A stretch of 44,815 nucleotides of DNA from assembly GCA_014730295.1 (NCBI GenBank), contig WJIN01000168.1:1-44815 (forward strand). The letters run 5' to 3'. Within the stretch, counting starts at the first letter, position 1; every line of letters starts with the position of its first letter. The position numbers and the translations under genes are program-made. Of the stretch, positions 16,193 through 25,586 are shown piece after piece. The DNA comes from Promethearchaeota archaeon. Its GTDB lineage: Archaea; Asgardarchaeota; Lokiarchaeia; Sigynarchaeales; SOKP01. A model generated the notes under the pieces. The model was not told where the DNA came from, did no database searches, and saw only the letters and a list, made by a program, of their open reading frames with translations.

Positions 16193-18766
16193 ATATTAAA
16201 AATTTCCGACTGGAAACTCAAGAATGCAGAAAAAGATATTAGCATTGACATTATTACTCCAGAAACGGTATTTGGAGCCTTGGCTAAAAATAAAATTATT
16301 GAAAATCCTTTTTACGGATTAAATGAAAAACAAGTTAGATGGGTATATGAATCTACCTGGAAATATACTGCTAAATTTGATCTAAAAGAAGATTTTTTGA
16401 AAAGTTCTATCATTCTTCTACAATTTAAGGGTCTGGATACGATTGCAGACATTTATCTAAATGGTGAATTATTGGATTCAGTGAAAAATATGTTCAGAAC
16501 CTATCAATACTCTGTCAAATCAAACTTGAAAGAAACCTCCAATAACCTTACACTAATCTTTCAAAGTCCAACAAAATATGCTAAAGGTATGATTGATAAA
16601 TATGATGTGAAATTGAACACGGGGGAAGAAAATAGAGCATTTCCTGGAGTGCCGTATCTGAGAAAAGCGCAATATTCTTTTGGTTGGGATTGGGGTCCGA
16701 TTTTGCCGGATATTGGGATTTGGAAAAATGTAAAATTAGTAGCTTTAAATACGGCAAAAATTGAGTCGATTTATGTTTCTCAAGATTTTATATACGGTCA
16801 AAATACCACTGAAGTAGACTATGTTAATTTAGATATCAATATCGAAATTGAGAGTGTCTTTGATGATATTTCAAATCATAACATGGTTTTAATGTGTATG
16901 ATAGAGGACCCAGATGGAATTGTTCTCAAGAAGGAAAAAAGCATAAATTCTACGGAGGATCATATTCAATTTGAAATAAATAATCCAAAACTCTGGTGGA
17001 CCCATGATTTAGGCGCACAAAACCTCTATAACTTAAAAATTAAACTAAGGAATAACGAAATAGTGGATGAATATCAGCAAAAAATAGGATTAAGAGACCT
17101 AAAATTAATAAGAAATTCAGATAAATGGGGAGAAAGTTTCTATTTTCAATTAAATGGGATACCCATATTTGCAAAAGGAGCCAATTGGATTCCAGTGGAT
17201 AGCTTCATTCCGAGAGGAAAACGAGCAGGATTGTACGAGATGAATCTATATTATGCAAAAGAAGCCAATATGAATATGATCCGAGTATGGGGCGGGGGTA
17301 TATATGAAGATGACCTTTTTTATCAAATCTGCAACAAGTTGGGATTATTGGTATGGCAAGATTTTCCCTTTGCGTGTGCAATTTATCCTATACATAATGA
17401 ATTTTATGAAAATATCCAGGAAGAATTTAAAGATAACATCAAACGATTGAGAAATTATCCTTGTTTAGCCTTGTGGTGCGGAAACAATGAAGTCGAATAT
17501 TTATGGAATTTTCTAAAGATATCGGCGGGAATAACTGATAAGGAAATTGAAAAGAATTATAAAAAGGGGTATGTGAAAATATTCGAAGAAATACTTCCAA
17601 GTATCCTCAATAAACTCGATCCTAATCGTCCCTACTGGCCCAGTTCTCCCTCTAATGGTTATTGCGGAATGAGTTTAGGGACCATAAATTCAAACTCTCC
17701 TAATAAAGGGGATTCTCATTATTGGAGTGTATGGCATGGAGGAAAACCTTTTAAAGCATATCGACGATTCAATTCTAGATTCATGTCCGAGTTTGGATTT
17801 GAATCCTTTCCTTCCTTGAAAACGATATCTAGCTTCTGCCCAGAGGATGAATATGATATTAATTCTCCTATCATGGAAAACCACCAAAAAAACGATGCGG
17901 GAAATGACCTCATAATGCGCTACATGAAAAGGCGGTATAACATACCCGAAGATTTCCGAAAACAAGTTATTCTTTCTCAAATTACTCAAGCGGAAGCAGT
18001 AGAATATGGGGTAAAATATTGGCGTTCACAGACTGCAAATTACCATTGTATGGGATCACTTTATTGGCAATTAAATGATTGCTGGCCAGTAGCAAGTTGG
18101 TCTTCAATTGACTATTACGGACGTTGGAAAGCGCTACATTATTTAGCTAAGAGGTTTTATCAACCCATAATTGTTGAAGTGTACATAACTACAAATAAAA
18201 TAGAATTTACACTCATCAACGATTCATTGGAATCTGATGAACTCATTTTACAATGGAAAATCTTAGACTCTGATGGTAATATATTAAAAACAGCTAATTC
18301 AGAATATGAACTGCAAGCATTGGAAACTAAAGGAGGAGATCTCGTAGATATTACGGATTTAGCAAATACAGTGGTTTTGAAAAACGATTGTATCTTATTT
18401 TATACATTAACGAATAATAATACAGAAAGTACAATATATCGAGGGTTTAAATTATTTGATAGTCCCGATTCTTTTCATCTCAATGATCCCCATCTTAAAT
18501 ATCATATTTCTGAAGCGTCTGATAAGGAAACTGAAAAGTCAAAGCTCAATATTATAATATCTTCTAAAAATATATCGTTATTCACATTCATCGAATCAGA
18601 CTTAATTGATTTCATTGCATCTGATAATTTCTTTGCAATGGAACCTTATGAATCAAGAAATATTGAAATCAGAATTATTAAAGATAGAAATTTCTCAAAA
18701 AACTATCCATTAAAAAAAATCAAGGAATCTTTTCGGGTTAACTCCTTATACGATCTGCTCACTTAA
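16193..18766 (+). CDS. GH2 beta-mannosidase-like glycoside hydrolase (start codon uncertain)
   Basis: A cytoplasmic GH2 enzyme of beta-mannosidase type. After the sugar-binding domain ('SFGWDWGPILPDIGIWKNVKL') and a beta-sandwich comes the TIM barrel, with 'MIRVWGGGIYEDDLFY', 'LALWCGNNEVEY' (Glu as acid/base) and 'RFMSEFGFESFPS' (Glu as nucleophile). The first canonical start in frame is a TTG at 16280, giving 828 residues. The reading frame is open back to 16142, and codons 16193-16279 encode 'LKISDWKLKNAEKD...TPETVFGALA', which matches the family's normal N-terminus. A non-standard start (ATA at 16193, ATT nearby) or a lost ATG is therefore likely. No signal peptide is present, so it acts on imported oligosaccharides. 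Confidence 0.85.
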   Translation: MLKISDWKLKNAEKDISIDIITPETVFGALAKNKIIENPFYGLNEKQVRWVYESTWKYTAKFDLKEDFLKSSIILLQFKGLDTIADIYLNGELLDSVKNMFRTYQYSVKSNLKETSNNLTLIFQSPTKYAKGMIDKYDVKLNTGEENRAFPGVPYLRKAQYSFGWDWGPILPDIGIWKNVKLVALNTAKIESIYVSQDFIYGQNTTEVDYVNLDINIEIESVFDDISNHNMVLMCMIEDPDGIVLKKEKSINSTEDHIQFEINNPKLWWTHDLGAQNLYNLKIKLRNNEIVDEYQQKIGLRDLKLIRNSDKWGESFYFQLNGIPIFAKGANWIPVDSFIPRGKRAGLYEMNLYYAKEANMNMIRVWGGGIYEDDLFYQICNKLGLLVWQDFPFACAIYPIHNEFYENIQEEFKDNIKRLRNYPCLALWCGNNEVEYLWNFLKISAGITDKEIEKNYKKGYVKIFEEILPSILNKLDPNRPYWPSSPSNGYCGMSLGTINSNSPNKGDSHYWSVWHGGKPFKAYRRFNSRFMSEFGFESFPSLKTISSFCPEDEYDINSPIMENHQKNDAGNDLIMRYMKRRYNIPEDFRKQVILSQITQAEAVEYGVKYWRSQTANYHCMGSLYWQLNDCWPVASWSSIDYYGRWKALHYLAKRFYQPIIVEVYITTNKIEFTLINDSLESDELILQWKILDSDGNILKTANSEYELQALETKGGDLVDITDLANTVVLKNDCILFYTLTNNNTESTIYRGFKLFDSPDSFHLNDPHLKYHISEASDKETEKSKLNIIISSKNISLFTFIESDLIDFIASDNFFAMEPYESRNIEIRIIKDRNFSKNYPLKKIKESFRVNSLYDLLT

Positions 18767-18786
18767 TTCCGTTAATATTCTTATTT

Positions 18787-20769
18787 TCAGATTTCTTTTA
18801 TTCTTGAAAACAAGTTAGCAAACTGGGAGTCTTTCCGATAAAATACCGCCGGTTTTGCTATTGGAGCTTGAACATCTGTCCACCCTCCCTTATATTCATC
18901 TCCGCTCCATATATGGATCCATATATCCTTCGGCAGATATACTCTCCATTGAGACTTTTTTGGTTTTATAACTGGAGCGATTAGGAGATCTGCGCCTAAA
19001 AGGTATTGATATTTAAGATTTTGAAGAATTTTATCATTAGGATAATGTAAAAAACACCCTCTCATAATCGGTATTCCCTTTTTTTGATACTCTTCAGACA
19101 AACTTTCCAAATAAGGTTTTAAATGAATATGAACCTTAACCATTTTACTCAAGTGTTCCATAGTTTCTCTATCGGAATCAAATTGCCAATTATCCCAAGG
19201 TCGAATTCCTTCATGGGTTCGCATGACCACAGAAAAGGCAGCAAGCTCCGCCCATCTCATAAAGACTTCTTTCGTGCGTTTAAAATCTCCTAAAGAATGA
19301 AAGCCTCCTATATCGAAATGATAATACCCAATACCGCAGAGTCCCGCAGAAATACCTGCAGGAATGACAGAAGCAAGCCCATCATGCATGCTCCAAGTCA
19401 CTAATTGATCTCCAGCCCATATCATGGGAGCATATTTAGAGGTGTGAGTATACCCAGCGCGCATAAAGAATGTTACCTTGTCCAGAGAGTTGCTTTCTTT
19501 TAGAGCTTCATAATTGACTTTTGCCCATAATACGGGATATTGATTATGAAACTCTTCTCCACTTATTCTTGAATGACATGATACATTAACAGGCGTATAT
19601 TCCCCATAATCACACATATAGCCATCTATCCCAATCTTAATCATATTTTTAATGATTACGGACTTGATCCAGTCAATTGTTTCGGGATTTGAAAGATCTA
19701 AAATTCCAAAGCAGTTTTCTGCCGTAGAATCATCATATAAAATTTTACCGTCTTTTACTTTTATAAGACAACCCTTCTCTAGTGCCTCATCGTGGAGTGG
19801 GGCTTTATCATTCAAATAAGGATTAATATAACCAAGAAATTTGATTCCATTTCGATTTAACTCCTCAATATATTGGGGTAAATTTGGATATAATTCTCCA
19901 TCGTATTCCCAATTCCAAAAGAGTTGTTTTCCTTGAGAAGTCATGTTAATTCCTTCCCAATCTTGACACCATACAGCATTTACCTTAATATCATATTCTT
20001 GTGCTTTTGAAATCTTTTTATCTACAATCTCTTTTCCTCCTTGTAAACCCAACCATAATCCATCATAAGCCCAATTTACTAGTTCGGGTTGTCTTCCAAG
20101 AAAATCAGACAAATGAGAAACAGTCTCTATCAATGAATTATATTTGCCAATAATTATTTTCTTTGGAATTTCCCAAATATGTAAAATATGTTTTTTCGGA
20201 TCTTTAAAATTGAATTTTGAATAGTAAAATGTGTCTATATGACAATAATAATTATGAGAGGAGATATAGGTAGGTTGTGGATAATATGTAGTATACCAAT
20301 GCCCGGTTATGGGAGGATCTCCTCGTCCTACTCCTTGTTCTTCCACAAATAAAGGAAGTTCCTTGCCCCTCATGTTTATTTCAGAAAATTGCTCTCCACA
20401 TCCAAATATGGCCTCTTCCTCTGAAGCATTGATTTTAATCCAAAATCTATTAATCTGTTTATCACCGCATTCAGGAGAGATTTCGATATAGTCTTTTTCC
20501 GTATTTTCGGTTATTTTAATATTTAAGCTGTGGTCTTTTGAATTTAATTCAACTCTTAAACTTCTCTCATCTTCGGAAAGAATTCTGTAATAAGAGAGAG
20601 GGACTCTTTTTTTGAGTTTATCTCTAATCTTAAAATCTCCCATCCTCATTCTATACTTTCCTTTTGCGATACCTATTTCGAATGCGGGATCTTTTTCTGT
20701 GTGATGGATGAATAAACAGCCTTTATAAAAAATTTTAAATTCCTTTTCCATTAATTTCCATTCAAGCAT
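18787..20769 (-). CDS. GH31 alpha-glycosidase, sulfoquinovosidase (YihQ)-like
   Basis: A 660-residue GH31 enzyme that aligns along its length with YihQ-type sulfoquinovosidases: 'AVWCQDWEGINMTSQGK', 'FLGYINPYL', 'MCDYGEYTPV' (nucleophile D387), 'MIWAGDQ' (acid/base D454), 'ASVIPAGISAGL', 'MRTHEGIRPWDNWQFD'. D387 and D454 are 67 residues apart, as in E. coli YihQ. Of the residues that grip the sulfonate there, the Trp is kept (W285), but the Arg aligns with Q282 and the Tyr with F490, so the substrate may be another alpha-glycoside. AGGAG sits six bases before the ATG. There is no signal peptide. It is probably the last gene of the operon running from the amidohydrolase gene. Confidence 0.85.
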   Translation of the reverse strand: MLEWKLMEKEFKIFYKGCLFIHHTEKDPAFEIGIAKGKYRMRMGDFKIRDKLKKRVPLSYYRILSEDERSLRVELNSKDHSLNIKITENTEKDYIEISPECGDKQINRFWIKINASEEEAIFGCGEQFSEINMRGKELPLFVEEQGVGRGDPPITGHWYTTYYPQPTYISSHNYYCHIDTFYYSKFNFKDPKKHILHIWEIPKKIIIGKYNSLIETVSHLSDFLGRQPELVNWAYDGLWLGLQGGKEIVDKKISKAQEYDIKVNAVWCQDWEGINMTSQGKQLFWNWEYDGELYPNLPQYIEELNRNGIKFLGYINPYLNDKAPLHDEALEKGCLIKVKDGKILYDDSTAENCFGILDLSNPETIDWIKSVIIKNMIKIGIDGYMCDYGEYTPVNVSCHSRISGEEFHNQYPVLWAKVNYEALKESNSLDKVTFFMRAGYTHTSKYAPMIWAGDQLVTWSMHDGLASVIPAGISAGLCGIGYYHFDIGGFHSLGDFKRTKEVFMRWAELAAFSVVMRTHEGIRPWDNWQFDSDRETMEHLSKMVKVHIHLKPYLESLSEEYQKKGIPIMRGCFLHYPNDKILQNLKYQYLLGADLLIAPVIKPKKSQWRVYLPKDIWIHIWSGDEYKGGWTDVQAPIAKPAVFYRKDSQFANLFSRIKEI

Positions 20770-20859
20770 TATAACTCCTATTAAAGATTAATAGCTTAAT
20801 GAATAAATTAATCATCTGTTATTTAAGAAGGAAATTATTACAAAAAAGGAAGAGGTTTT

Positions 20860-22275
20860 TTATCTCATATCATCCATATCAATAACTTTTTTTCCTAATC
20901 TGGACCTTTCTGCTGCGAAACCCATTAAATGAGATTCTAAGGATGCTCGAGCTGAAGTTAGTACTTCTTTCTCGCCATTATCACTAAATAGTAAGGAATT
21001 CACAAAAGATTCCATAAGACCTGAATCGCCATCACTATGCGCCTCAAAAGTAATATCCGATTCCCAAAGTATCTTCTCATCAACATTTCTATGATCATAA
21101 TAGAGCAATTTCTCTCCTCCGTATGTAAATCGTCCTAAGAGAGATCCTTTCGAACCAGAAATTCTGATCCATCGTCCATCTAAATATGAATGACCCTGCA
21201 TCGTCATAGTTGCTGTTGTCCCATTTTCGAACTGAATGGATACAATTTGATGATCTGGAACATCATTATCACATTTAAATACACAGCGTCCCCAAGAACT
21301 TTCCTGAAGTGCCTTCATCTTTCCTTCATAAGAAAGATCTTCAGTTATTACAGTGGCGGGCCAACGATTCCAGTTTAGCAATCCCTTCAGTGGCTTAAAA
21401 ATATAACTGAGAACTTTTGAAAATTTTCTATGGTTAATCAGAAGATTCCCCATAATTCTTAACCAGCGCCTTTTAGATCTTTTTGTGATTCTAAGAATTG
21501 GTTCGCCCTTAACATATAATCGGGGAGCATACCAAGGACAATCGTCGGCCACGGGGCAGCCATCTGTACAACGATCGGGAGCCCCATCTGGCGCGTTCTC
21601 GGATTTAAAAAAAGTCAATTCACCAAACGAATGAATATATTTTGCTTTCGACTCAACGAGCCAATATAGTAAATCTAGGTCGTGAGAAGTTTTTGCCAAT
21701 ATTACTGGGCTAGAATCGTCCGCACTTCTCCAATTACCTCTCACATATCCATGAGGGAAATGCCAATAGGCAACATTTTCAGAGTGTTCGATATTTATAA
21801 TTCTCCCCACTAACCCATCTTTTAAAGCTTTTTTAATTTTTGAAAACATTGTTGTATATCGTGCAACATGACAAATCCTTAGTTGTTTATTTGCCTTTTC
21901 GGAAGCTTTTACTATTTTTTTACATTCCTCCTCGGTTGTCGCCATCGGTTTTTCTAGTAATACATGATATCCCAATTCTAGTGCTTTCAATGCGGGCTCG
22001 GTATGCATTTTATCTTGGGTGCATATTAAACAAGCATCCGCAAGCTTTCCCGTCATTGGATTCAATAATTCTTCCCACGTTGAAAAGCAATGATTTTTAG
22101 GGATATTCCATTCATTAGCAAACCCAATCCTTCTTTCTTCTATAGGTTCGGCAACAGCAACAAAATCAATTTTATCTTTATTTTTAAGTCCCCATTTTCC
22201 ATATGCATATCTCCCACGAGCTCCCGCACCAATTAAAATTGCTGTTATTTGAGTTTTATTTTTTTCATCGTTCAT
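20860..22275 (-). CDS. Gfo/Idh/MocA family oxidoreductase
   Basis: A 471-residue NAD(P)-dependent sugar or cyclitol dehydrogenase. The N-terminal Rossmann loop is 'LIGAGARGRYAYG'. The family's 'GYHVLLEKPMATTEEECKKIV' carries the E-K-P signature, and the C-terminal alpha/beta domain holds the substrate. An insert of about 80 residues includes 'RCTDGCPVADDCPWYAPR', a Cys-rich segment seen in a large subgroup of uncharacterised Gfo/Idh proteins. I chose the ATG at 22275: AAGGAAG lies about ten bases before it, and the 17-codon extension would overlap the upstream gene. It sits between a NagB-like isomerase and the GH31 gene, which implies oxidation of a released sugar. Confidence 0.87.
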   Translation of the reverse strand: MNDEKNKTQITAILIGAGARGRYAYGKWGLKNKDKIDFVAVAEPIEERRIGFANEWNIPKNHCFSTWEELLNPMTGKLADACLICTQDKMHTEPALKALELGYHVLLEKPMATTEEECKKIVKASEKANKQLRICHVARYTTMFSKIKKALKDGLVGRIINIEHSENVAYWHFPHGYVRGNWRSADDSSPVILAKTSHDLDLLYWLVESKAKYIHSFGELTFFKSENAPDGAPDRCTDGCPVADDCPWYAPRLYVKGEPILRITKRSKRRWLRIMGNLLINHRKFSKVLSYIFKPLKGLLNWNRWPATVITEDLSYEGKMKALQESSWGRCVFKCDNDVPDHQIVSIQFENGTTATMTMQGHSYLDGRWIRISGSKGSLLGRFTYGGEKLLYYDHRNVDEKILWESDITFEAHSDGDSGLMESFVNSLLFSDNGEKEVLTSARASLESHLMGFAAERSRLGKKVIDMDDMR

Positions 22276-22289
22276 ACGAATAAACTTCC

Positions 22290-23138
22290 TTAAATTTGGT
22301 TTTTCGGAGTCTTTAATGTATTCCAATCGGTGGTAATACTATAATCTGGATGGCCCCGAATATGTGTTACGGGGTAATCATCTCCAGATTGTCCTAATAA
22401 TGCAATTCGTAAAACAAGATTCGCCCAATCGTAAGGAGTCCCATTTCGACAGTACAATCGAATTTTTTGCGAATTTAATACTTGCTTCATGCCGATCGTA
22501 TAGGCTTCTTTGGGAAAATTTTCCAAATTACCTCCTATTTCAGCACGTATAGCATTAATGGTTATGGTAAAATTATTTAACCTGACCTTTCTGGGACTTG
22601 AGTTCTTGACCCCCTCTTGAGGTTCATTAAATGCGACATGTCCATGAATTCCAATACCTCCATAGCATATATCAATCCCGCCGACTTCATTAATGATATC
22701 TTCCAAGTCATTAATATTAGACTCATCTGGAAAAAATACTTGTTCTTCTTTCAAATTACAATAATTCTCAAGTAAATCAAAAAATAGGGATTTCGCGACC
22801 TTTTTAAAACTTAGAGGATGAGAAATATCCACAGCATTTCCATCATCATCGCAATATTCATCCATAAAGAAGAACCAACAGTTCTCTAATGATATATGTT
22901 CTTCATTTAGTAATTCAGCTAAGATTGGATATTGACCGGTTGGTCCTACGGGTAAAATTAAACGACTAATTTTATTATTCTCATTGTTCCGTTTTATTTC
23001 ATCAATAATATCTTCAGCAAATCTTAGATTCAATACATCAAGGTCTTTACACACGATAATATTATCTTCTGCGTTTTTTATTACTTGTTGAGGGGTTAAT
23101 CGTGCGAGTTTCCTAACTTCCTGCTTTCTATCATTCAT
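22290..23138 (-). CDS. NagB/6-phosphogluconolactonase-type sugar isomerase or deaminase
   Basis: A 282-residue protein of the NagB/RpiA/DevB fold. The NagB signatures are 'VGPTGQYPILAELLNE', 'FFFMDEYCDDDG' (D93-E94-Y95) and 'CYGGIGIHGHVAFNEP' (H167 and E172). Glucosamine-6-phosphate deaminases read G-N-D-G-H at the last site; here it is G-I-H-G-H, so the catalytic Asp is H165. The chemistry could therefore be lactone hydrolysis or isomerisation and not deamination. It starts at the ATG at 23138, overlapping the amidohydrolase stop by eight bases, which implies tight coupling. The next gene follows 14 bases downstream. The substrate would be an amino sugar or related phosphate; a phosphorylating kinase is not in the window. 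Confidence 0.78.
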   Translation of the reverse strand: MNDRKQEVRKLARLTPQQVIKNAEDNIIVCKDLDVLNLRFAEDIIDEIKRNNENNKISRLILPVGPTGQYPILAELLNEEHISLENCWFFFMDEYCDDDGNAVDISHPLSFKKVAKSLFFDLLENYCNLKEEQVFFPDESNINDLEDIINEVGGIDICYGGIGIHGHVAFNEPQEGVKNSSPRKVRLNNFTITINAIRAEIGGNLENFPKEAYTIGMKQVLNSQKIRLYCRNGTPYDWANLVLRIALLGQSGDDYPVTHIRGHPDYSITTDWNTLKTPKNQI

Positions 23139-23916
23139 TTTCAATCATTCCTAATAAATTTAAAATATTATTTGCAAAATATAGTTTTTGTGTCGCTTTA
23201 TCAATATTAAATTGAACAAACCAATTTTTATCTTGGTTTAAATTGTCTTGAATTTTTGAATAATGCACATCTGTTCCAAAAATAAGCTTTTTAAACGCAT
23301 CATCCCACCATAGCCATTTTCTCAGCCCAATTCTATCAGCACGTACACGCCACCCATCAGGTTCTCCTGTGATATCAGAATATACATTTGGACGCATTCG
23401 AATTAATTCGGCAGCCTCATTATTCCAATGTACCCCAAGGTGAGCAATAATAATATTTAATTTTCTAAATTTGTTAGCAATAGGTTCCAAGCGCATAGGA
23501 TGCATATCCCAAGATGAATAAGATATCTCTTTCGATTGATTGGGAATAGTAACTATTCCAGTATGAAATAATATTGGCATATTCAATTTCTCTGCCATTT
23601 CCCACAGAGGATAAAATGATTTGTGATTGTATGGTTTGGTGGGAATCGTCACTTTTAGCATTTTAAATCCATCATTATAAGCGTCTTGAATATCATCAAT
23701 TTCAGAAACTCCTGGTCGGATAAAATACGAACCAATTATTTTATCCGGATTCCTTTTGAATGCTCTTTTCACATCTGAATTGTTTCTACAAAAAAATTCT
23801 TCACCTAAACCGCTCAAACAACATTTTTCTATTCCATTTTTCTCCATAGTTTTTAAAAGATTTTTAATATAATTCGGTCCATCCAAGTAATGTGCATGAG
23901 CATCAATAATCCTCAT
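23131..23916 (-). CDS. amidohydrolase family metal-dependent hydrolase
   Basis: A 261-residue TIM-barrel hydrolase of the Amidohydro_2 (ACMSD-like) group. The first-strand metal pair is H7-A-H9 in 'IDAHAHY'. Later strands carry 'KMLKVTIPT', 'PILFHTG', 'IIIAHLG' and 'LIFGTDVHY', whose Asp is the last metal ligand. These enzymes hydrolyse or decarboxylate carbonyl compounds, and close relatives include lactonases of sugar-acid routes. As first gene of an operon with a NagB-like isomerase, a Gfo/Idh dehydrogenase and a GH31, a sugar lactonase or deacetylase role is plausible. The sequence alone does not decide. Confidence 0.82.
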   Translation of the reverse strand: MRIIDAHAHYLDGPNYIKNLLKTMEKNGIEKCCLSGLGEEFFCRNNSDVKRAFKRNPDKIIGSYFIRPGVSEIDDIQDAYNDGFKMLKVTIPTKPYNHKSFYPLWEMAEKLNMPILFHTGIVTIPNQSKEISYSSWDMHPMRLEPIANKFRKLNIIIAHLGVHWNNEAAELIRMRPNVYSDITGEPDGWRVRADRIGLRKWLWWDDAFKKLIFGTDVHYSKIQDNLNQDKNWFVQFNIDKATQKLYFANNILNLLGMIENE

Positions 23917-24142
23917 TTAAACACCTTCATTTAACTGCTACTAAGTTTAAATCAATTCTCACTAATAAAAAAACCCTATGATAATAGCCTAAAATCTACT
24001 TTACTAAAAAATTAAGATGCTAATTCCTTGCAATTCCACACTGCAAAAGAATATAATATCAATACTATCTCTAAAGAATCGATATAAAAACTAAAAAAGA
24101 ATGGAGGTTTCTTAGATGAGGATTACATCTAATATAATCTTC

Positions 24143-25441
24143 TTAGTAATGACCCTTCATCTCGTGCCTCTCGTCTTCTACTTTCCCTTTCAGAAGTGGA
24201 TCATTTGTTCTAATCATCCAATCGTTTAATTCAGTTCTCAATTCATATAGAATATCACTATAATCTGCACTTTCGAGAAGATTATTCATCTCATTTGGAT
24301 CTTTCTCAAGATCATATAATTCTTCCATAGCGCGTGGTTCTTGGCTTTTTTCTTTCATCACTTTTCCCGAAGGATCCATCATAATATCTTTAGGTATTTG
24401 ATAAAGAGAATCCAATTTTTCAAAATTCTTTATGTATTTGAATTTATGGGTCCTGATCCCTCTCATTGGGTCATAGATTTCATGATATGTTTTTTCTGCA
24501 TATATTTTTTCATGAATCTCTTCTGTCTCTCCTTTTAGTATAGGTATAAAGCTTTTACCTTCAATTTTTTCTCGTATTTTGCCACCTACTAAATCTATAA
24601 GAGATGGTAATAAATCGATATTGCTTAACATGCTTTTAACTACTTTTCCTCCGCTTAAGTATTCTGCGCCCGGATAGTGCATTAAGAGAATGGTTTTTAA
24701 TCCCGGATCATATAGCGTGCATTTAGCCCGTGGATAAGGGATTCCATGATCTGTGGTATAAATAAATATAGTATTTTCCAATATACCAAGATCCTTCATA
24801 TGATCCCATATCTTTCCAATTGTTTCATCGACAATTTCAACATTTCCGTAAAATCCCGCTAAATCTTCTCTAATCTCATCCATATCCGGGAGATAAGGCG
24901 GGACCTTTACTCTGTCTGTATCAACCGGTTCTGCCCACGCTTGATAAGGTCGGTGTACTTCGATCGTCCCTATATTGACAAAAAATGGCTTCTCATCGTC
25001 TTTATGCTCGCTGAGAAATTTTAGATATTTTTTTTCCATCCGAGCACGAGAATATTTAAATTCTGGACCTCGCTTGCTAATAGTATCGTATCCTAAGGTA
25101 TTCGCATCATGAACTTCATGTTGCAGGCCTAAAAGGTGTGTTGTATAACCATTTTCTTTCAAATACATCGGGAGTGTTTTATTATCTTCGGGCATGCTCC
25201 ATCCAAGGTTTACAAGGCCCATCAAACCATTCTGATGAGGAAATAGTGATGTTTTTATCGAACTTCTACTGGGACTGCATTGCGGAGCGGTACAAAAATA
25301 GTTAGTAAATTGAACCCCCTCTTGAGCAATTTTGTCTATATTCGGAGTATTCAACGAATTTGGCACTTCGGAATCATAGCATCCAGCATACTGTCCTTGA
25401 TCATGGGTAATAAATAAAACAATATTCGGTTTTTTATTCAT
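24143..25441 (-). CDS. type I sulfatase, N-sulfoglucosamine sulfohydrolase-like
   Basis: A 432-residue alkaline-phosphatase-fold sulfatase. C55 in C-S-P-S-R is the residue converted to formylglycine ('CTAPQCSPSRSSIKTSLFPH'). Metal-site residues appear in 'FITHDQGQ' and 'YTTDHGIPYP'. The order and wording of later segments ('HQNGLMGL', 'DHGIPYPRAKCTLYDPG', 'DPMRGIRTHKFKYIKNF', 'ELYDLEKDPNEMNNL') resemble heparan N-sulfatase (SGSH) more than arylsulfatases. No signal peptide is present, so it works in the cytoplasm on imported sugars. It is divergent from the transaldolase gene and 227 bases upstream of the amidohydrolase operon. No formylglycine-generating enzyme or anaerobic maturase is in the window. 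Confidence 0.87.
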   Translation of the reverse strand: MNKKPNIVLFITHDQGQYAGCYDSEVPNSLNTPNIDKIAQEGVQFTNYFCTAPQCSPSRSSIKTSLFPHQNGLMGLVNLGWSMPEDNKTLPMYLKENGYTTHLLGLQHEVHDANTLGYDTISKRGPEFKYSRARMEKKYLKFLSEHKDDEKPFFVNIGTIEVHRPYQAWAEPVDTDRVKVPPYLPDMDEIREDLAGFYGNVEIVDETIGKIWDHMKDLGILENTIFIYTTDHGIPYPRAKCTLYDPGLKTILLMHYPGAEYLSGGKVVKSMLSNIDLLPSLIDLVGGKIREKIEGKSFIPILKGETEEIHEKIYAEKTYHEIYDPMRGIRTHKFKYIKNFEKLDSLYQIPKDIMMDPSGKVMKEKSQEPRAMEELYDLEKDPNEMNNLLESADYSDILYELRTELNDWMIRTNDPLLKGKVEDERHEMKGHY

Positions 25442-25586
25442 AATCTTAATTTAGGTTATCATTGGGTATTAAAAAAATTTTGATACAATAAAAAATTCTT
25501 ATCCAAATTAGGAAAATTTTTTTGGAATCAATAATAAATCCACTTAACTAATAAAATTATTCTAATCTAACTTTTAACAATATAAT

